Shown piece after piece: positions 26,001 through 39,174 of a stretch of 64,000 bases of DNA (position 1 is its first letter; each line of letters starts with the position of its first letter). The stretch is from the NCBI GenBank assembly GCA_905331475.1, contig CAJNYU010000394.1, positions 1-64,000 of the forward strand, in the 5' to 3' direction. Source of the stretch: Rotaria socialis. Its lineage: Eukaryota; Rotifera; Eurotatoria; Philodinida; Philodinidae. A model generated the notes under the pieces. That model saw only the letters and a list, made by a program, of their open reading frames with translations, was not told where the DNA came from and searched no databases. The translations under genes were made by a program, and so were the position numbers.

Positions 26001-27639
26001 AATCGAATATTTAAATATTTGTCGAACTGTGTCAACAGACAAATCCTTAACAAGTAACGAAAATATTCACAAATCGTTGAATATTTTGGGAGCTTCGATG
26101 TAATACAACTGCTTTCAGTGTCGAGTCAAATTTCGTTTTAATTGTAGCATTTAGACGGGCTTTGTGATTTCTATGGAAAATAATTTTGACCAAATATGAT
26201 GCTCACTTCTTTATGGTTGTATATGTTATAAATTGCAGCCTTTGTCTTCTTTAATAAAGAATACGTTCTATTGACTTTAGTGCCTTACATGTTGGTATTA
26301 TGAACTATAGGAAATACGCTATTCTTCTCGATATAAAGTTCATTTTTTTTTTGATTAATAGATAATTACCTATAAATAAAACATTGAGTACTTGCAACTA
26401 AATTTTAAACAGTTTTATATTCATAAGAAATTTTTTTACAGTAGTAATTAATTATATGTCAAATACATCAATAGAAAAAATAAAGCTCTAATCTTGACCT
26501 TTCTACCAAATATCTATGAAGTTATAAAAGTTAAGCAAAACGACCGTATACCGTTTTTTAATCCCTTGATTTCAAGAATTACAATAAGACATATATTACT
26601 ATTTGAAAATACTCACGACACTATCCATTCTTATTATGGAATATATACAATCAAATACGTCATTCTTCCGATAGGCTTCTATAAACTAGAGGCTAATTCA
26701 TAATAAAAAAAGGCAATTAAATTATAACAAAGCCAAGCAATAAAAGGTTAGATTAAATAGGCACGTACATCTATAACAGAGAGAAGAAACTAGCATGAAG
26801 GATCATAGCAAACGGAACATTATGGAATTTCTCTTCGCAAAATTGGTTCTAAAATCATCTCCATATAAAGTTGATATTCATGACTTTTAAGCTGTGTTCT
26901 GCAATTATTTTGAGCCTGAATTTAAAACGATCAATATTTAAAATGTTTTTCTCATTTCCTCAATGAGTCGAACAGTCTATTGCACGCTCTTTATTGAGCC
27001 TTGTAATTCATCTGCTATTATGAATTATGATTCTGATTTCATGCAAGATATTCATTTAGCTTGTTGATAAACAAGTGACCATTTTGTTTCGAAAAATTTT
27101 CCTATTATCCATTGTATTCATTAAACAAAACTTTTAGATTTGTTCACAATTAAATAATCAAATTGATGAACAAAAAGAAAAATATGTTCAAAAAATGGAA
27201 TTTATTCACGTAAAATAAAACTAAAGGGAAACTCTATTTTCCACAAATCTATTTTTTATTGATTTAGAATAATTGTTGCGAATCATGTCAACCATTAATT
27301 TATTCGTCTACATTAAGTAATGTTTCAACACCTGAACGCGAAACAACAAATGATAATAATGAAGAAGATTTACCATCAATTATTCCATCAGCTATTGTTG
27401 ATCGTTTAAATCGTGTTGAAATTGAATTAGCAGAAAAAAAATTAGCATTAACAGAAGCATTATGCGAAAATCAAGAATTAATTCGGCAACTTCGTCGATC
27501 AACAATAAGCGATTCAGATACAATATCTCTGTCAAGTGTTCATTCTAATAATCAAAATTCAACTGTTAGTTGGTTATCAAAAACTGTCAATACAATTAAA
27601 GAAGCCGCTAATTCAGCGAATAGGACAAAAATTAATTAA
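19893..27639 (+). CDS. RABGAP1: Rab GTPase-activating protein 1 (PTB + kinesin-like + TBC + coiled coil)
   Basis: Twenty-three exons join in frame to 1,075 residues: 19893-19980, 20215-20264, 20317-20389, 20440-20545, 20591-20674, 21600-21825, 21899-22173, 22230-22325, 22380-22446, 22542-22653, 22759-22964, 23025-23127, 23187-23581, 23639-23713, 23783-24058, 24121-24162, 25041-25169, 25235-25327, 25377-25487, 25553-25657, 25714-25785, 27138-27209, 27268-27639. Order: phosphotyrosine-binding domain from ~80 ([18 protein letters not shown]), kinesin-like region ~320-480, TBC domain ~555-770, then a long coiled coil ending in [12 protein letters not shown], all as in vertebrate RABGAP1 (about 1,070 residues). 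Both TBC catalytic fingers are present: INDLNRTFP (Arg) and YCQG (Gln), so GAP activity on Rabs in membrane traffic is expected. Introns at 20675-21599, 24163-25040 and 25786-27137 are unusually long. AATAAA is at 27641, directly after the stop, and the DDAH ATG lies 92 bp beyond the stop. Confidence 0.93.
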
Positions 27640-27640
27640 A

Positions 27641-27646
27641 AATAAA
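27641..27646 (+). terminator. RABGAP1 poly(A) signal AATAAA
   Basis: AATAAA begins two bases after the RABGAP1 stop codon, inside the 92-bp gap to DDAH. Cleavage ~15-25 bases on would leave a very short 3'UTR and free the downstream transcript. Confidence 0.6.
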
Positions 27647-27727
27647 TTTTGTATTTTTCGTTTCGTCTATGCATTAATTATTTGCTTGTATAATTTAATA
27701 TATTTCGCTTTCTTTTCGTGTTTTCAA

Positions 27728-27731
27728 GATA
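27728..27731 (+). promoter_or_regulatory. Candidate trans-splice acceptor before DDAH ATG
   Basis: A pyrimidine-rich tract (cgctttcttttcgtgttttcaag) ends in AG at 27729-27730, one base before the DDAH start codon. There is no room in the 92-bp gap for an obvious separate promoter, and SL trans-splicing with operons is known in bdelloid rotifers. Function is inferred. Confidence 0.45.
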
Positions 27732-28942
<1,211 letters not shown>

Positions 28943-30545
28943 AACCAATGAATTGAACATATTTTACAAGTCAATTTTGATTCTAGTCAATTTTATTAAT
29001 AAGTCACATTCCAATGGCAATCATTTCTTTTGTTCGATAACAAGCCTTAAAATAGTTTAATAAATAAATTTTTTTTTTCAATATTTCAATGATCTCTTAT
29101 TGTAGCGATGAACAGAACAGTGAAGCTCTCTTTATAAATGCTGGAATTATTCTGAGAATTCTTCGTGTTGATACAAGAAAATGTTACTAAAAATTCTATA
29201 TCATAGTTAATAAGAAAATTAATTGCTGAAACATTAAAAACGACTAAATAATATTGTTAGCGCATGACGTTTGATAATTTCTTGGTTTAGAGTCTAACTA
29301 AAAAATACTTGTTGAATTTCATTTAATAACTATCTAACTCACATGGAAGATTGATGTAACAGTTCGATTGTTTCTTTCAGAATGAAAATCAAGTGATTCA
29401 TGTTTTAGACGATCATTACCTACAGAAATGCACAACTGCCGAATAAAAAAACGAATAGTATTTTGCTGAGATACTACAGTGAAGCTAGTGTTTATTCCAT
29501 CTATGGAAGAACATCGATCGAAACAAATCTCATCCATAAAAGTATACATTCAAAGAATCTCTATTGCCATTGAATTGTTCATAAACAAATCAACGATTTC
29601 TATGCTGTTACTAATTTAATAATTGATTTTTCTTACAAAAACAAAAAGTCATTTGTTTTAACATATATTAAATAATCGAGTTACAAAGAACTTTAATAAA
29701 ATAAAACAAGGATAGTATAAAAGTTAATATTCAGATTCAAGAGAAGCATTTTTTAAAAAAATGAGTACATTACTAGATTTGAATGGAATTGATGATCATA
29801 AAATAGTAAAAATGTCTTACAGGTCTGTTTCCATCGTATTTCGGGCAATATATGATTTAGACAATGTGCCGATCAGAGTTGCAATTATTTTGATATCAAA
29901 AAGATTCGGCGCAAAAACAATTATAGTAATTCTAGAGGCTAAGAATGAACATTCAGAACTACATTGATAGGGAATAAAAGAAACACCGAATTACATCCGT
30001 ATCCGATTCTCGATTGTTTGACGATGATTATATGCAGATCGCACTCTGTATATTATCCTCTTTTTGTTGAGCAAACAATATTTTAACTGATTTAATTATT
30101 AATTTTGAAAATTACTATTATAAAATTGTTAAAAACTAAATGAACGTTCATTTCTAATAGAATTAAGACCATAATTATTTTTCCGATCCTTTTATTTGTA
30201 TGTTTGTAAAAAAATTAGATTATTTTTAAAAAGAAAATAACAATTATTTTGCAATAACAAATAAAACCGAATGCTTGATAAGTATGGAAAAATAAAATAG
30301 CTATATGATTTACATTATTGACAAGAGAAAGTTCAAATGTATCGAGTTCTTGGATTCAAGCACGAGTAAATTGTTCTATATTTAATGGATGCTTTTTTTT
30401 GTTTTTATTTATATATATATATATGATAGTTTATACTGTTTTTAATTGAAAACTGCATAATTTATCTCAGTAGGCTTGACACTATTTAAGAACATATTAA
30501 AAGAAACTTTTTCAAAAAACAAAACAAAGAAAAAAGTAAACACGT
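28943..30545. other. Intergenic between DDAH and the F-box gene
   Basis: No supported gene. A 68-codon open frame at 29761-29967 has no motif and is probably chance. A short (TA)n run lies near 30411-30424 and minus-strand AATAAA candidates precede the F-box gene's 3' end. Confidence 0.5.
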
Positions 30546-32474
30546 CTACCACCATAAATATAAATAATTAAACACAGATCCAATAGAATAATCGTTGAGT
30601 AACTTCTCTCGACTAATCATTCGTTGCAACTTTTGTTCCATTCCTGATTTTGGATTAAAAAAACATATTGAAAAAAGATTACTGCTGCAAGAATGTTGAT
30701 TTAACATAGAAGTAGATAAATCATCTGATGCATTATGCTTTTTGTTTGGTGAGCGTGAGAATAAATATAAAAATTTTCTTTGTAAAGAATCAAATTCTCT
30801 TAAGAGCAAAGTTTTTGGTTTTGGAGAGTCTATTTGCATGTGAATTGTCTTTCCGAACAATAAAAATCGAACAACGGATTCAAGTTGATCATCGTCAATT
30901 TCTATTTCAAGACATTTTACACGTGGGCAAAAATTCATTAATAGATGAATTTGTTGTATTGTACATCGGCCACGAATCGTTACATTAGTAATTCGATTTT
31001 CGTTCGATAGAAAATAAACAGGTTGAACTTGTTCACTAGATAGATAAGATGTATTGGCATAGAGTATTAATGAATGAACATTTGGTAAGTGTTTTAGTAG
31101 CTCAATTAATTGAGAAAGACCAAAATCTGGGCATTGAACACTGAAATGTGTTAGCTTGGAAAAATTAAACATATGACTAAGATCAGCAAGGAACGAAAAA
31201 TTGCCCTTAGCACCTCTTCCCCAAAGAGAAAGCTCATTGGCGTACGGAAATTGAAGTGAACAATTGGTAGCTGCGCGATAATCATCGATATTCACACGAC
31301 GAGCTAAATTTTTTCCTTTTTCACGACGTGGACAAGCGTCATTATGTGCACGTTCATGTAATTCATATAGATTTCTCCTTTAAAAAAATAATATAGAAAA
31401 TAAAAAATAAAATATTTGACTTAAAATCTACCTATATGGATGAGTAGAATAGAAAACAGCATCACGAATGCCTCTACGCGAGAAATGTTGATGTGCAAAA
31501 AACCATTCTCGATTAATCCAAAATGACGAAGTAAAACAATCAATTAATCTATGATATGTACCTTGTTCAGTATTATTATCATCAACTGGTTCCCAATAAT
31601 GTTGAAAATCAAATATACGTAAACTAGGCATATGATTCATAATTAACTGTTGCCATCGATGGGCCATTAAATAATGATCATCTGCTCTTGTACAAATGCT
31701 TAAAAATTCAAGATGAGAAAATAATTTCGAACAAAGTAATTCAAAACTATCAAATGACATACGCCATAATTTCAAAGAAATACGAGTTAATTTAGGATAA
31801 ATTATTGATATAATATTCATTCTTGTATTAGATGGTTCACTTATAGAAAGACTAGATAGATGACTAAGTTTAGGTGTATAAGAAATAAGTGAAATGAACT
31901 GATTTAAAGAACAATGGCGATTAATGCTAAGGTGTTCGATTGGACTACGTTCATTTGTTGCAGCATGTAATGTTAGATTTCCACCATAAAATTTTGGTGA
32001 AATGATACAATTTTTTAAAACTGGTAAATGAAATATAAGACGATAAATTTCACTTGAGTCGCATACTTCAATATTATTATTTATAGTGAGAGAATAAAGA
32101 CGAGGTAATGATGATAAACTACTTAAAATTGGTTCAAGTTTTTTAAAATTAATTTGAGTAAAAATAAGCGATTCTAATTGAGTGAATGATGCATTGAAAG
32201 AAAGTAATGAATGAAAGAAATCAATGGCGAGTGGATTTAATAAACGAAGCGATAAAACGCGGTGTATATTAGGCTGTATAATGTATGTACAACAATGTTG
32301 AAAAGTTAATTTTGATATATAAGAAAAATCAATTTTGAGATGTAACGGCGAGTTTATTAGTAAATATTGAAAACGAGTATTTAGATTGAAAAAAGCGTCA
32401 AATGCATGGCAAAGATTAAGAAAATCGAATATTTCATACAGTACTTCATTGGGAAGGTTCTCAAATATTGTCAT
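30546..32474 (-). CDS. F-box protein with leucine-rich repeats
   Basis: Two exons, 32474-31432 and 31377-30546, separated by a 54-bp GT-AG intron, give 624 residues. The start is the ATG at 32474, which leads directly into the F-box: IFENLPNEVLYEIFDFLNLC, residues ~3-40, followed by AFFNLNTRFQYLL. The rest is a long series of irregular leucine-rich repeats (e.g. PRLYSLTINNN, PKLTRISLKLW, NVHSLILYANTS, VKCLEIEIDDD). F-box proteins are substrate adaptors of SCF ubiquitin ligases, with the F-box binding SKP1 and the LRRs choosing substrates; the substrate here is unknown. Large families of this architecture are present in bdelloid genomes. An alternative upstream non-ATG start would add only seven residues. 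Confidence 0.8.
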
Positions 32475-34182
32475 CGATAATCTATTTGAGATCAAAAATT
32501 TTACTTATTCATCTAGAAAAATTCTTTATGTCGTATTTTCAATGAAATTTTGATGGTAATAAAAGAAAAAAAGCTGAAGTTCCATTTGTGAATATTTAAT
32601 TATTTCATACCTTATACATCGTACCCAATAAACTTCTATAGAATAATTTCATTTTATTCATCTTATCTACAATAAAAATTGATCGTTTAATGACAAAATA
32701 AAATGAAAAAGAAATAATCTATTTCTCATCGTTCAAAACTCAATAGATCATAGAAAGAAAATACATTTTGTGTGATTCATAATTGTTTATCGAAATATTT
32801 ATAATATACTGAATGAAATCCGAAAAATATTTTTTCTATAAATGCTACAACACACAAATAAATATATTGATTAAAATAAATTCCGACTAAAAACATTGCT
32901 AGACAAGTTCACAATATTCATAATACGGTATTTCTTATTCGGAAACAATTCAAGCTAACGTATTTTATTTTTCGGCGAATCGTAAAAATGCATATAAGAA
33001 TATCATAAGAATCAAATAATAATCTTGAAACTTTGATTTTAAGAGAAAACGTAATATCTACGCAAATAACAAAAATTTTTCTATAATCGATAATTATTCA
33101 ATATGCTAATTATTGTAATGTTTAGTTGTTCTAATTCAATAAATAGTCGTCTTGATATCATCTTGTAATGTATTGTTAGTGTTGAATCATAAATTAGTTT
33201 AGAATTGTTGATTTAATTTTTTCAAATAACTTGATAAAATACAATAAATCAATATTCAAGTGATCATCAATTCTTTACCCCTAGTTTTGATCACATACTT
33301 GTCAAAACAAAAAATACTTTAGTGTTGATAATCAACTAGAAAGAAATATTCGTATGCATAGCTGCTAATAACTTCTACTGAGAAACGAGCGATGATGAAA
33401 ATAAACTAGATACTAGATAAGAAAAACGGCATTCATAAAGTAATGGAACAATAAATAGTAAAAGAAAAAAATATATAATGAGTATTTTCTTCGTTAGATA
33501 GGACAGAACAGCGCCAATCACTTTCTAGTGTTAAAATATTTCCCAAAAGCACTATGGCTATGAAAATAGCTCATCTATTATGTCAAATGCTTTATTCTCA
33601 TGTGTGATATTTACGTAAGATTATCTTCGATCTTCGTACACGCGTGTTACACTAAATGAAAGAAGAATATCGTGTATATTTATGGTCTTTCGTGTCGCCA
33701 CAATCAATACTAATTGTTAAATCTTCCAAAACAGAAATAAAGAAAAAATGGAACTATTTCAAGTGTTTTCACATTCCAATACTTCAAGTGAGAGTGAAAG
33801 TCAGAAATAGTTGATTGAAACTTGTTTTATCATGTGAATAAATTTAATTTATAGATTGCATCAAAACACTCGGAAAATCTTGATATTATCCATTGTCTTC
33901 AACGATATAATAGTAACATTTTATTCTTACAGCAGACTTATATCACGTTTTTCAAAACATCTTGAATTTTGCATGATTAAATTTTAGATAACACATCATT
34001 TAGATATTTAAAATATTAATCTTTTGATAGAAACAAAGAAGAACTGTAAGAAAACTTGGATTGACTAAACCGATAATTGTCGAGCGTTTACTTTGGATTT
34101 AGTACCAATATTATATGCTAATAAGATAGTTTGAATGAAGACGCAAAATTATAATATATATATTTCCCTTTTTATGATACGA
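32475..34182. other. Intergenic, nothing recognised
   Basis: AT-rich sequence upstream of the reverse-strand F-box gene with no coding segment, RNA gene or clear promoter motif that I can support. Confidence 0.5.
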
Positions 34183-34919
34183 CAGAGTTGTAACCGGTCA
34201 AGAAAAATCCGACCGGTCTAAAAAACGATTTTCAGACCGGCGAAAACCGGCGATTTCATAATTTTTTTCAGTGAATTAAATTTTTATCATGGGCAAAATA
34301 GATACCTATAACATTCTTTGTTATGTGTTGTTAAGATGCCATAGATTGGTACATATATTTTCAATATCAAGAGACTAAGCTAGTTGTTAAATGTAATCAG
34401 AATGAAGATGTAGATCAACTGTTCAATCACAGTCGGTTAATAACAAGAATTAATAAATATAAATATGTTTAATGTGGCATATAGATGTTATTATTCGACA
34501 TTATTACAACGATAGTGATGAATGTGTTTGTTGAAATTTATTCGACACAAGCTTCTATTCTTACAAGTATATCTAGCGTTCTTTTCTCTTCTTAATTTAA
34601 TTACACTTATGTAACACCATCCCAAAACAAAACAATTGCATTAATGTCAAAAGAAAAGATAAGAATATAAACGCGTCATATGTGACAATTCGTTTGTTTT
34701 CTTTTTACACACTAAACAGTTTCACATTTTATTTTTTTTTAAATTCGAAAGAAAAATTAAAAAAAAGGTTTTCCATTTAAAAAAATTGTAGTCCGTTTTC
34801 TTTAAAAAAATATGAAGAAGAGAGATGCAATGTCCTCCTCGTGAAGAATTAAAAATCTTTGTCGACAATCTGCAACCGGCAAAAACCGGTAAAATCCGGC
34901 CGGACCGGTTACATCTCTG
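34183..34919. mobile_element. hAT-like non-autonomous element (737 bp), CAGAG-TGTAACCGGTC ends
   Basis: The left tip CAGAGTTGTAACCGGTC is repeated in inverse at the right end (reverse complement CAGAGATGTAACCGGTCC), with one mismatch over 17 bases. Flanks TGATACGA (34175-34182) and CGATACGA (34920-34927) agree at 7 of 8 positions, the 8-bp duplication expected of hAT insertion. Both ends carry several copies of ACCGG/CCGGT words as subterminal repeats (e.g. gaccggcgaaaaccggcg on the left, ccggcaaaaaccggtaaaa on the right). The interior has no transposase and is AT-rich, so this is a non-autonomous copy. Confidence 0.75.
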
Positions 34920-34927
34920 CGATACGA

Positions 34928-35897
34928 ATACTGCTTTGTCAACATTTTACTTTTTTTCAGTAAAATGAAAGAAAAACTCTTTCTTCAAGAGCCACAATGA
35001 AACGAAGACAATACAGATGTGTTTCTATCAGTATGCTTTTTTTCATACTCATGTACTCATTTTTTTTCTAAAACATACCAGCTTGACACATTTCAAAAAT
35101 ATAACTTGGATAGAAGAATAACAAGCTGAAGTTGCACTATGATATCTTAAAACTAACTAAATACTGGTTATCATGAAAATTTCTTTGAATTTGTTTTGTA
35201 GAGAAAGTAATTTTTTTGTAAAAGTACTATTTCTTCTTTATTTGGCATCGTTTCTTCTGTTTCACGTCTTGTTTAGGATGACGATTTACCAAATACAATT
35301 GAGAAAAAGTATTCTTTGTATACTTTTAATTAAATTTGCTTATTGTTTTACCTTTTATGTTCTCTTTGTTTGTTAAAATTTTCTTTATTTGAAGTGCATG
35401 AATCGAACATCGAACTTTGAAAATATCACTGAAAACGTCAGCTAACACAATAACTATCGATGAATATATTATTAAATATAGTAACTGTTCAAAAAGTGCA
35501 ATCGTTTATACTGAAACTCAGGGACAAGTATATCGTCTCTATTAAGAGAATCTTAACGATATTGTTACAATATTATTCATTGACCTGATTTTATGTTTTC
35601 TTTTTGTATGTAATTACTGTGGTTTATCTATTTATGAAAAACTAAAGAAAAAAAGTCAGAATATGTTCTATCATCAACAATAAACCTGGAATTATATCAG
35701 TAGAAAATAAAATTTTACATAAGAAAAATAAAAGTAACTGGAAAAAAGTTTCTATTTCAGCTCTTTTTATTTCTGATTTTCTTCTTCTTTTTTAATTAAT
35801 CAATATAAAGTCTTGGTTGCATAGAAACATGAAGCCATTGTTTTCTCTGTTTAATTCTATTTCTGTGCCAACACAATCATTCGCCCTATTTCGTTCC
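34928..35897. other. Region upstream of the split-ATG gene
   Basis: AT-rich, no coding support. A 67-codon open frame at 35173-35376 is hydrophobic and low-complexity, most likely chance. Confidence 0.5.
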
Positions 35898-35908
35898 TTA
35901 TATAAAAA
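35898..35908 (+). promoter_or_regulatory. TATA-like box
   Basis: TTATATAAAAA lies ~90 bases before the start-codon exon junction of the downstream gene, at a spacing that would put transcription start near 35930-35940. It is a match by motif and position only; the background is AT-rich, so confidence is low. Confidence 0.35.
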
Positions 35909-35987
35909 TATATAGGACATCAAAGTTCGTATTTAATAAGAAATTCAGTACCTGAATCGAATAGCAACCGTCGAACAAATTCGAATA

Positions 35988-36613
35988 ATGTAAGTTAGAA
36001 TGAATGTTTCGAATAATGAAAAATCGTTTTTTCCTCATTATTGCAATATAAAATTTCAATAACTAGAAATGAATATTTGTTCCGTTTTATTTACACATCA
36101 AATTAATTGAGTTTTTCATACAGGGCTGTGACACCTGGTCGTGTGACCTCTCATCAACCACAATTATACTACAGACCATTTAATAATACATTCAATTTAG
36201 TAGCAAGTGAAAAAGTTCTTCGTGAATGGGATTATGACGATAATTTAGGCTGTTGTAATAGTTCATATCATACTGTGTTAACCGATATTCGACTTTTGAC
36301 TCGTTATCAAGAATATATGTGCTGTGATAATGATACATCAGACTCTTCACATACTGATTCGGCTATTTTCTTACGTGATATTGATCAAATTCGTGAATGT
36401 CGCGGGGAACAACCTACTTTTTTCTTTCTTCTTTGGATGACATTAATTTGTGCATGGCCATGTTATATTTCGCGTCGAATATTTTGTCCAAAACCAAAAT
36501 GTCTTGAAGTTTTTGGTAGATTTGGTTCAGAAATAGTTCGAGTGAGAAGAGACGATATGTCAGCAGCTCAAGTGGATTTATCCACGGCAATAATCAATAG
36601 CAAAATCGTTTGA
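35988..36613 (+). CDS. Small membrane-associated protein, PH-like, start codon split by an intron
   Basis: Exon 1 ends at 35989 with AT, intron 35990-36123 (GTAAGT...ACAG), and exon 2 from 36124 supplies G, so the ATG is formed only after splicing; 163 residues follow. Upstream of the junction the frame runs into TAA stops and contains no other ATG. The protein reads like a lipid-binding PH-type fold: SYHTVLTDIRLLTRYQEYMC then SAIFLRDIDQIRECRG, followed by a hydrophobic hairpin (FFFLLWMTLICAWPCYI) and FGRFGSEIVRVRRDD. The pattern of a 'tRLltR' strand and 'iFLRDI' strand flanking a membrane segment is seen in uncharacterised bacterial-PH-like eukaryotic proteins. Function unknown. Poly(A) signal AATAAA at 36670. 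A different upstream exon donating two other bases cannot be excluded. Confidence 0.55.
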
Positions 36614-36675
36614 AAATATTTAAATGCATGCTTTGACATAATTGATTTCATTTTAATAATTAAATTAAAAATAAA

Positions 36676-39174
36676 ACTTCTCTTTTCTTAATGATTGTAT
36701 CAAACAATATAAATATCATCATCAAATAAATAACTATTACATTAAAAATCCAAAGATGTTGTGAACACTTTTCATGAATTACACGGACATGTTAGTATCG
36801 ATAATAATATCAATAAAATCTATGGTCACAGAAGAATATGTCATTGTTTTATTGAGCTATTAAAACGACGATATACTATCATTAATGGCAAACGTTAAAA
36901 GATAAATTAAAAGAAAAAAATCTGTAAATGAATTCAAATGGATGGATCTAGAACGTTGCCATACTCTTTAGTTGTTAGAATCAATAATTATAATTCATAT
37001 TTCTGAAGACCATTGCTTGCATAATATATTGAAATCTAAGAAGTAAAATAATTTCGATTTGGTAGACATAGATGTCTAAGTTGATCTTTGTGAGTTTAAT
37101 TTAGCGAATAATCAACACTGTAGCCCTGATATGTTTCAACTTTATCAGAATCATCTAAAATTTATTAACAAACGTTCGTAGAATAACCTGAAACAACCGC
37201 TAGAAACTTAATAATTCTTGTAACATTCTCATTGTTATCATCATGTTGCTCCGGCTCATCAATATTCACGTTTTTATAAACGACAAGCTTAACAGTAATT
37301 AGATGAGATACACGAAAATCTTTCCTTTTCATTTTACTATGAACTAGTCGGCGATTGTTTGATCTTGATCTTCCATCATGCTTATATCAGACAGAATTTG
37401 TTGCTGTGTCATGGTTGAAAGCTTTGATCTGGACTGGAGACTTGTGTAAAAATTTGATCGTTCACATTATTAAAATAAATCAATTAATCAAGAACATGAT
37501 TGCTTTTGAAGAATGGTATTGTTAAATTTCTTTCTATATCAAGATATCGAATTATTTTCCATATTCATTAAAAACTGTTCCAATATCAGATAGATTTTTG
37601 TGTGAAAACTACGTGAATTGCATCAAAATGAATTTCACATTCAAGTTCATCCTTAAACTTGAAAGCACGCTCAAATTTAAATGTATCAATAACTCATATG
37701 ACACTGATAGTACGTAGATCAATATCAACGCTTTTATTCTAGCTTAATTTCGTTAGTTAAATATACTTCTATGATTCTAATAATCTCATACTGTTGTTCA
37801 TACATGACTATTAGTAAATTAGGTACTATATATCAAGAAATGCTAGTTCAATAAAGCAATAAAAATATCAGCAAAATAATCTTTGTAGATATCGCGCGGT
37901 TGCATTGTTCAACTAAAATCGTAGAATGACCACAGTCACTATCCTAAGGCTTATTGTTATCTATTACAATATCCCTATATCGTTTTTTAGACATATTTCA
38001 CATTGCCATAATGTACAATGCATTCCATAAACTAGAATGTTTTCTAGAAAAAGAACCAATATCACTTTCTTTCTATGAATTATCATAAAGCCTCGAAGAA
38101 ATCACATAAAGTACTGTAACGATATCGATATCATGCGATTTCGAAGCTTTTCTAATTGGCCAAGATATTTTTCTTTTGCAATCAAGAGTAGTGAATTTTT
38201 ATTCATCATGCTTGTAAATTTTGCTATACAACTGTTTCTTTATTTGCTATTTTTCAAGTGAATTTTACTATGCTATAATCATATAAAACATATCTCAAGA
38301 TTGCTATTCAAACATTCTACTTTCGAGTATTATAACACTAAATGTTTGTCTATATGTTGGTAGATTTTCATTCGCTAAAAATTCTCTTTTACTTAGAATA
38401 CAAATTACAGCATTTTATTTACCATTTTTATGAAGTCACTGGATTTTTACTTCTAACAAAAAGTATGAGAAAATATTGCACATTGAAACATTTTTAAACT
38501 GTTTGTTTTTCAATCCGTAAAAGAAACTCACACAGAAAAACACCTTTTTAATATACATGTAAAAGTAAATATTTATTTGAGCGACGTTATCAAGAGCGTT
38601 GCTTGGAGAGAGGAAAAATGGAGTATCGCATGAGCATGTTCAAAGCGTGTTGTTATATAGCATATCAAGGTATAGTAATGCATTGAAACAGAAAGAAGTC
38701 ATGTTTGAAAACAAAAAAGGCTTTTTTTTATGAAAATTTGTTGTTGAAACACGGTTCTATGCTGTTGTTTTTCAAGAGCCAGTCAATACGATTAAACTAG
38801 TGAGCTATGTGAATTTAGATTTTTCAAGAGACATTATTTTTTCTTCATTTTTATATCAAAATAATTCTAAATCAATAATATAGAAGAATGTTTTTTTTCT
38901 TAAATAAATAAATATTTAGTTACAAAACAAATATTTTCGATAGAAATGCGGCATCTGTTGATAGTTTGTGAACAATAAAAAGGATGTCGAAGCATAGCAT
39001 TTCCTAGGCGTTGCAAGTTGCAAATGGCTGGTGTATTTTTTTGATTTCCATGACTCACTCACTTGTGTGAAGTGGAATTTTTTTTCTATCGACTTGAAAA
39101 CTTTATAGCCGATTGACTGTTCATTTTAGCTTACTGTCGTTTTCAACGGTGATTCATAAAAGCAAAAACAAAAC
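36676..39174. other. 2.5-kb intergenic interval before ANKMY1
   Basis: No gene supported. A few short segments have a coding-like flavour (e.g. an open stretch near 37090-37170 reading NNQHCSPDMFQLYQNHL) but no splice sites or family could be assigned, so decay or chance cannot be told apart. Confidence 0.45.

Noticed and set aside
26494..26703. 69-codon open frame inside the long RABGAP1 intron
   Set aside because: No start context, motif or conservation cue; a nested gene cannot be supported.
29761..29967. 68-codon frame between DDAH and the F-box gene
   Set aside because: ATG-initiated but with no recognised domain, splice partner or regulatory context.
31428..31430. Stop ending the first F-box open frame, as a separate gene from the 249-codon frame to its left
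   Set aside because: A 54-bp intron with consensus GT-AG joins both frames in phase, so they are one gene.
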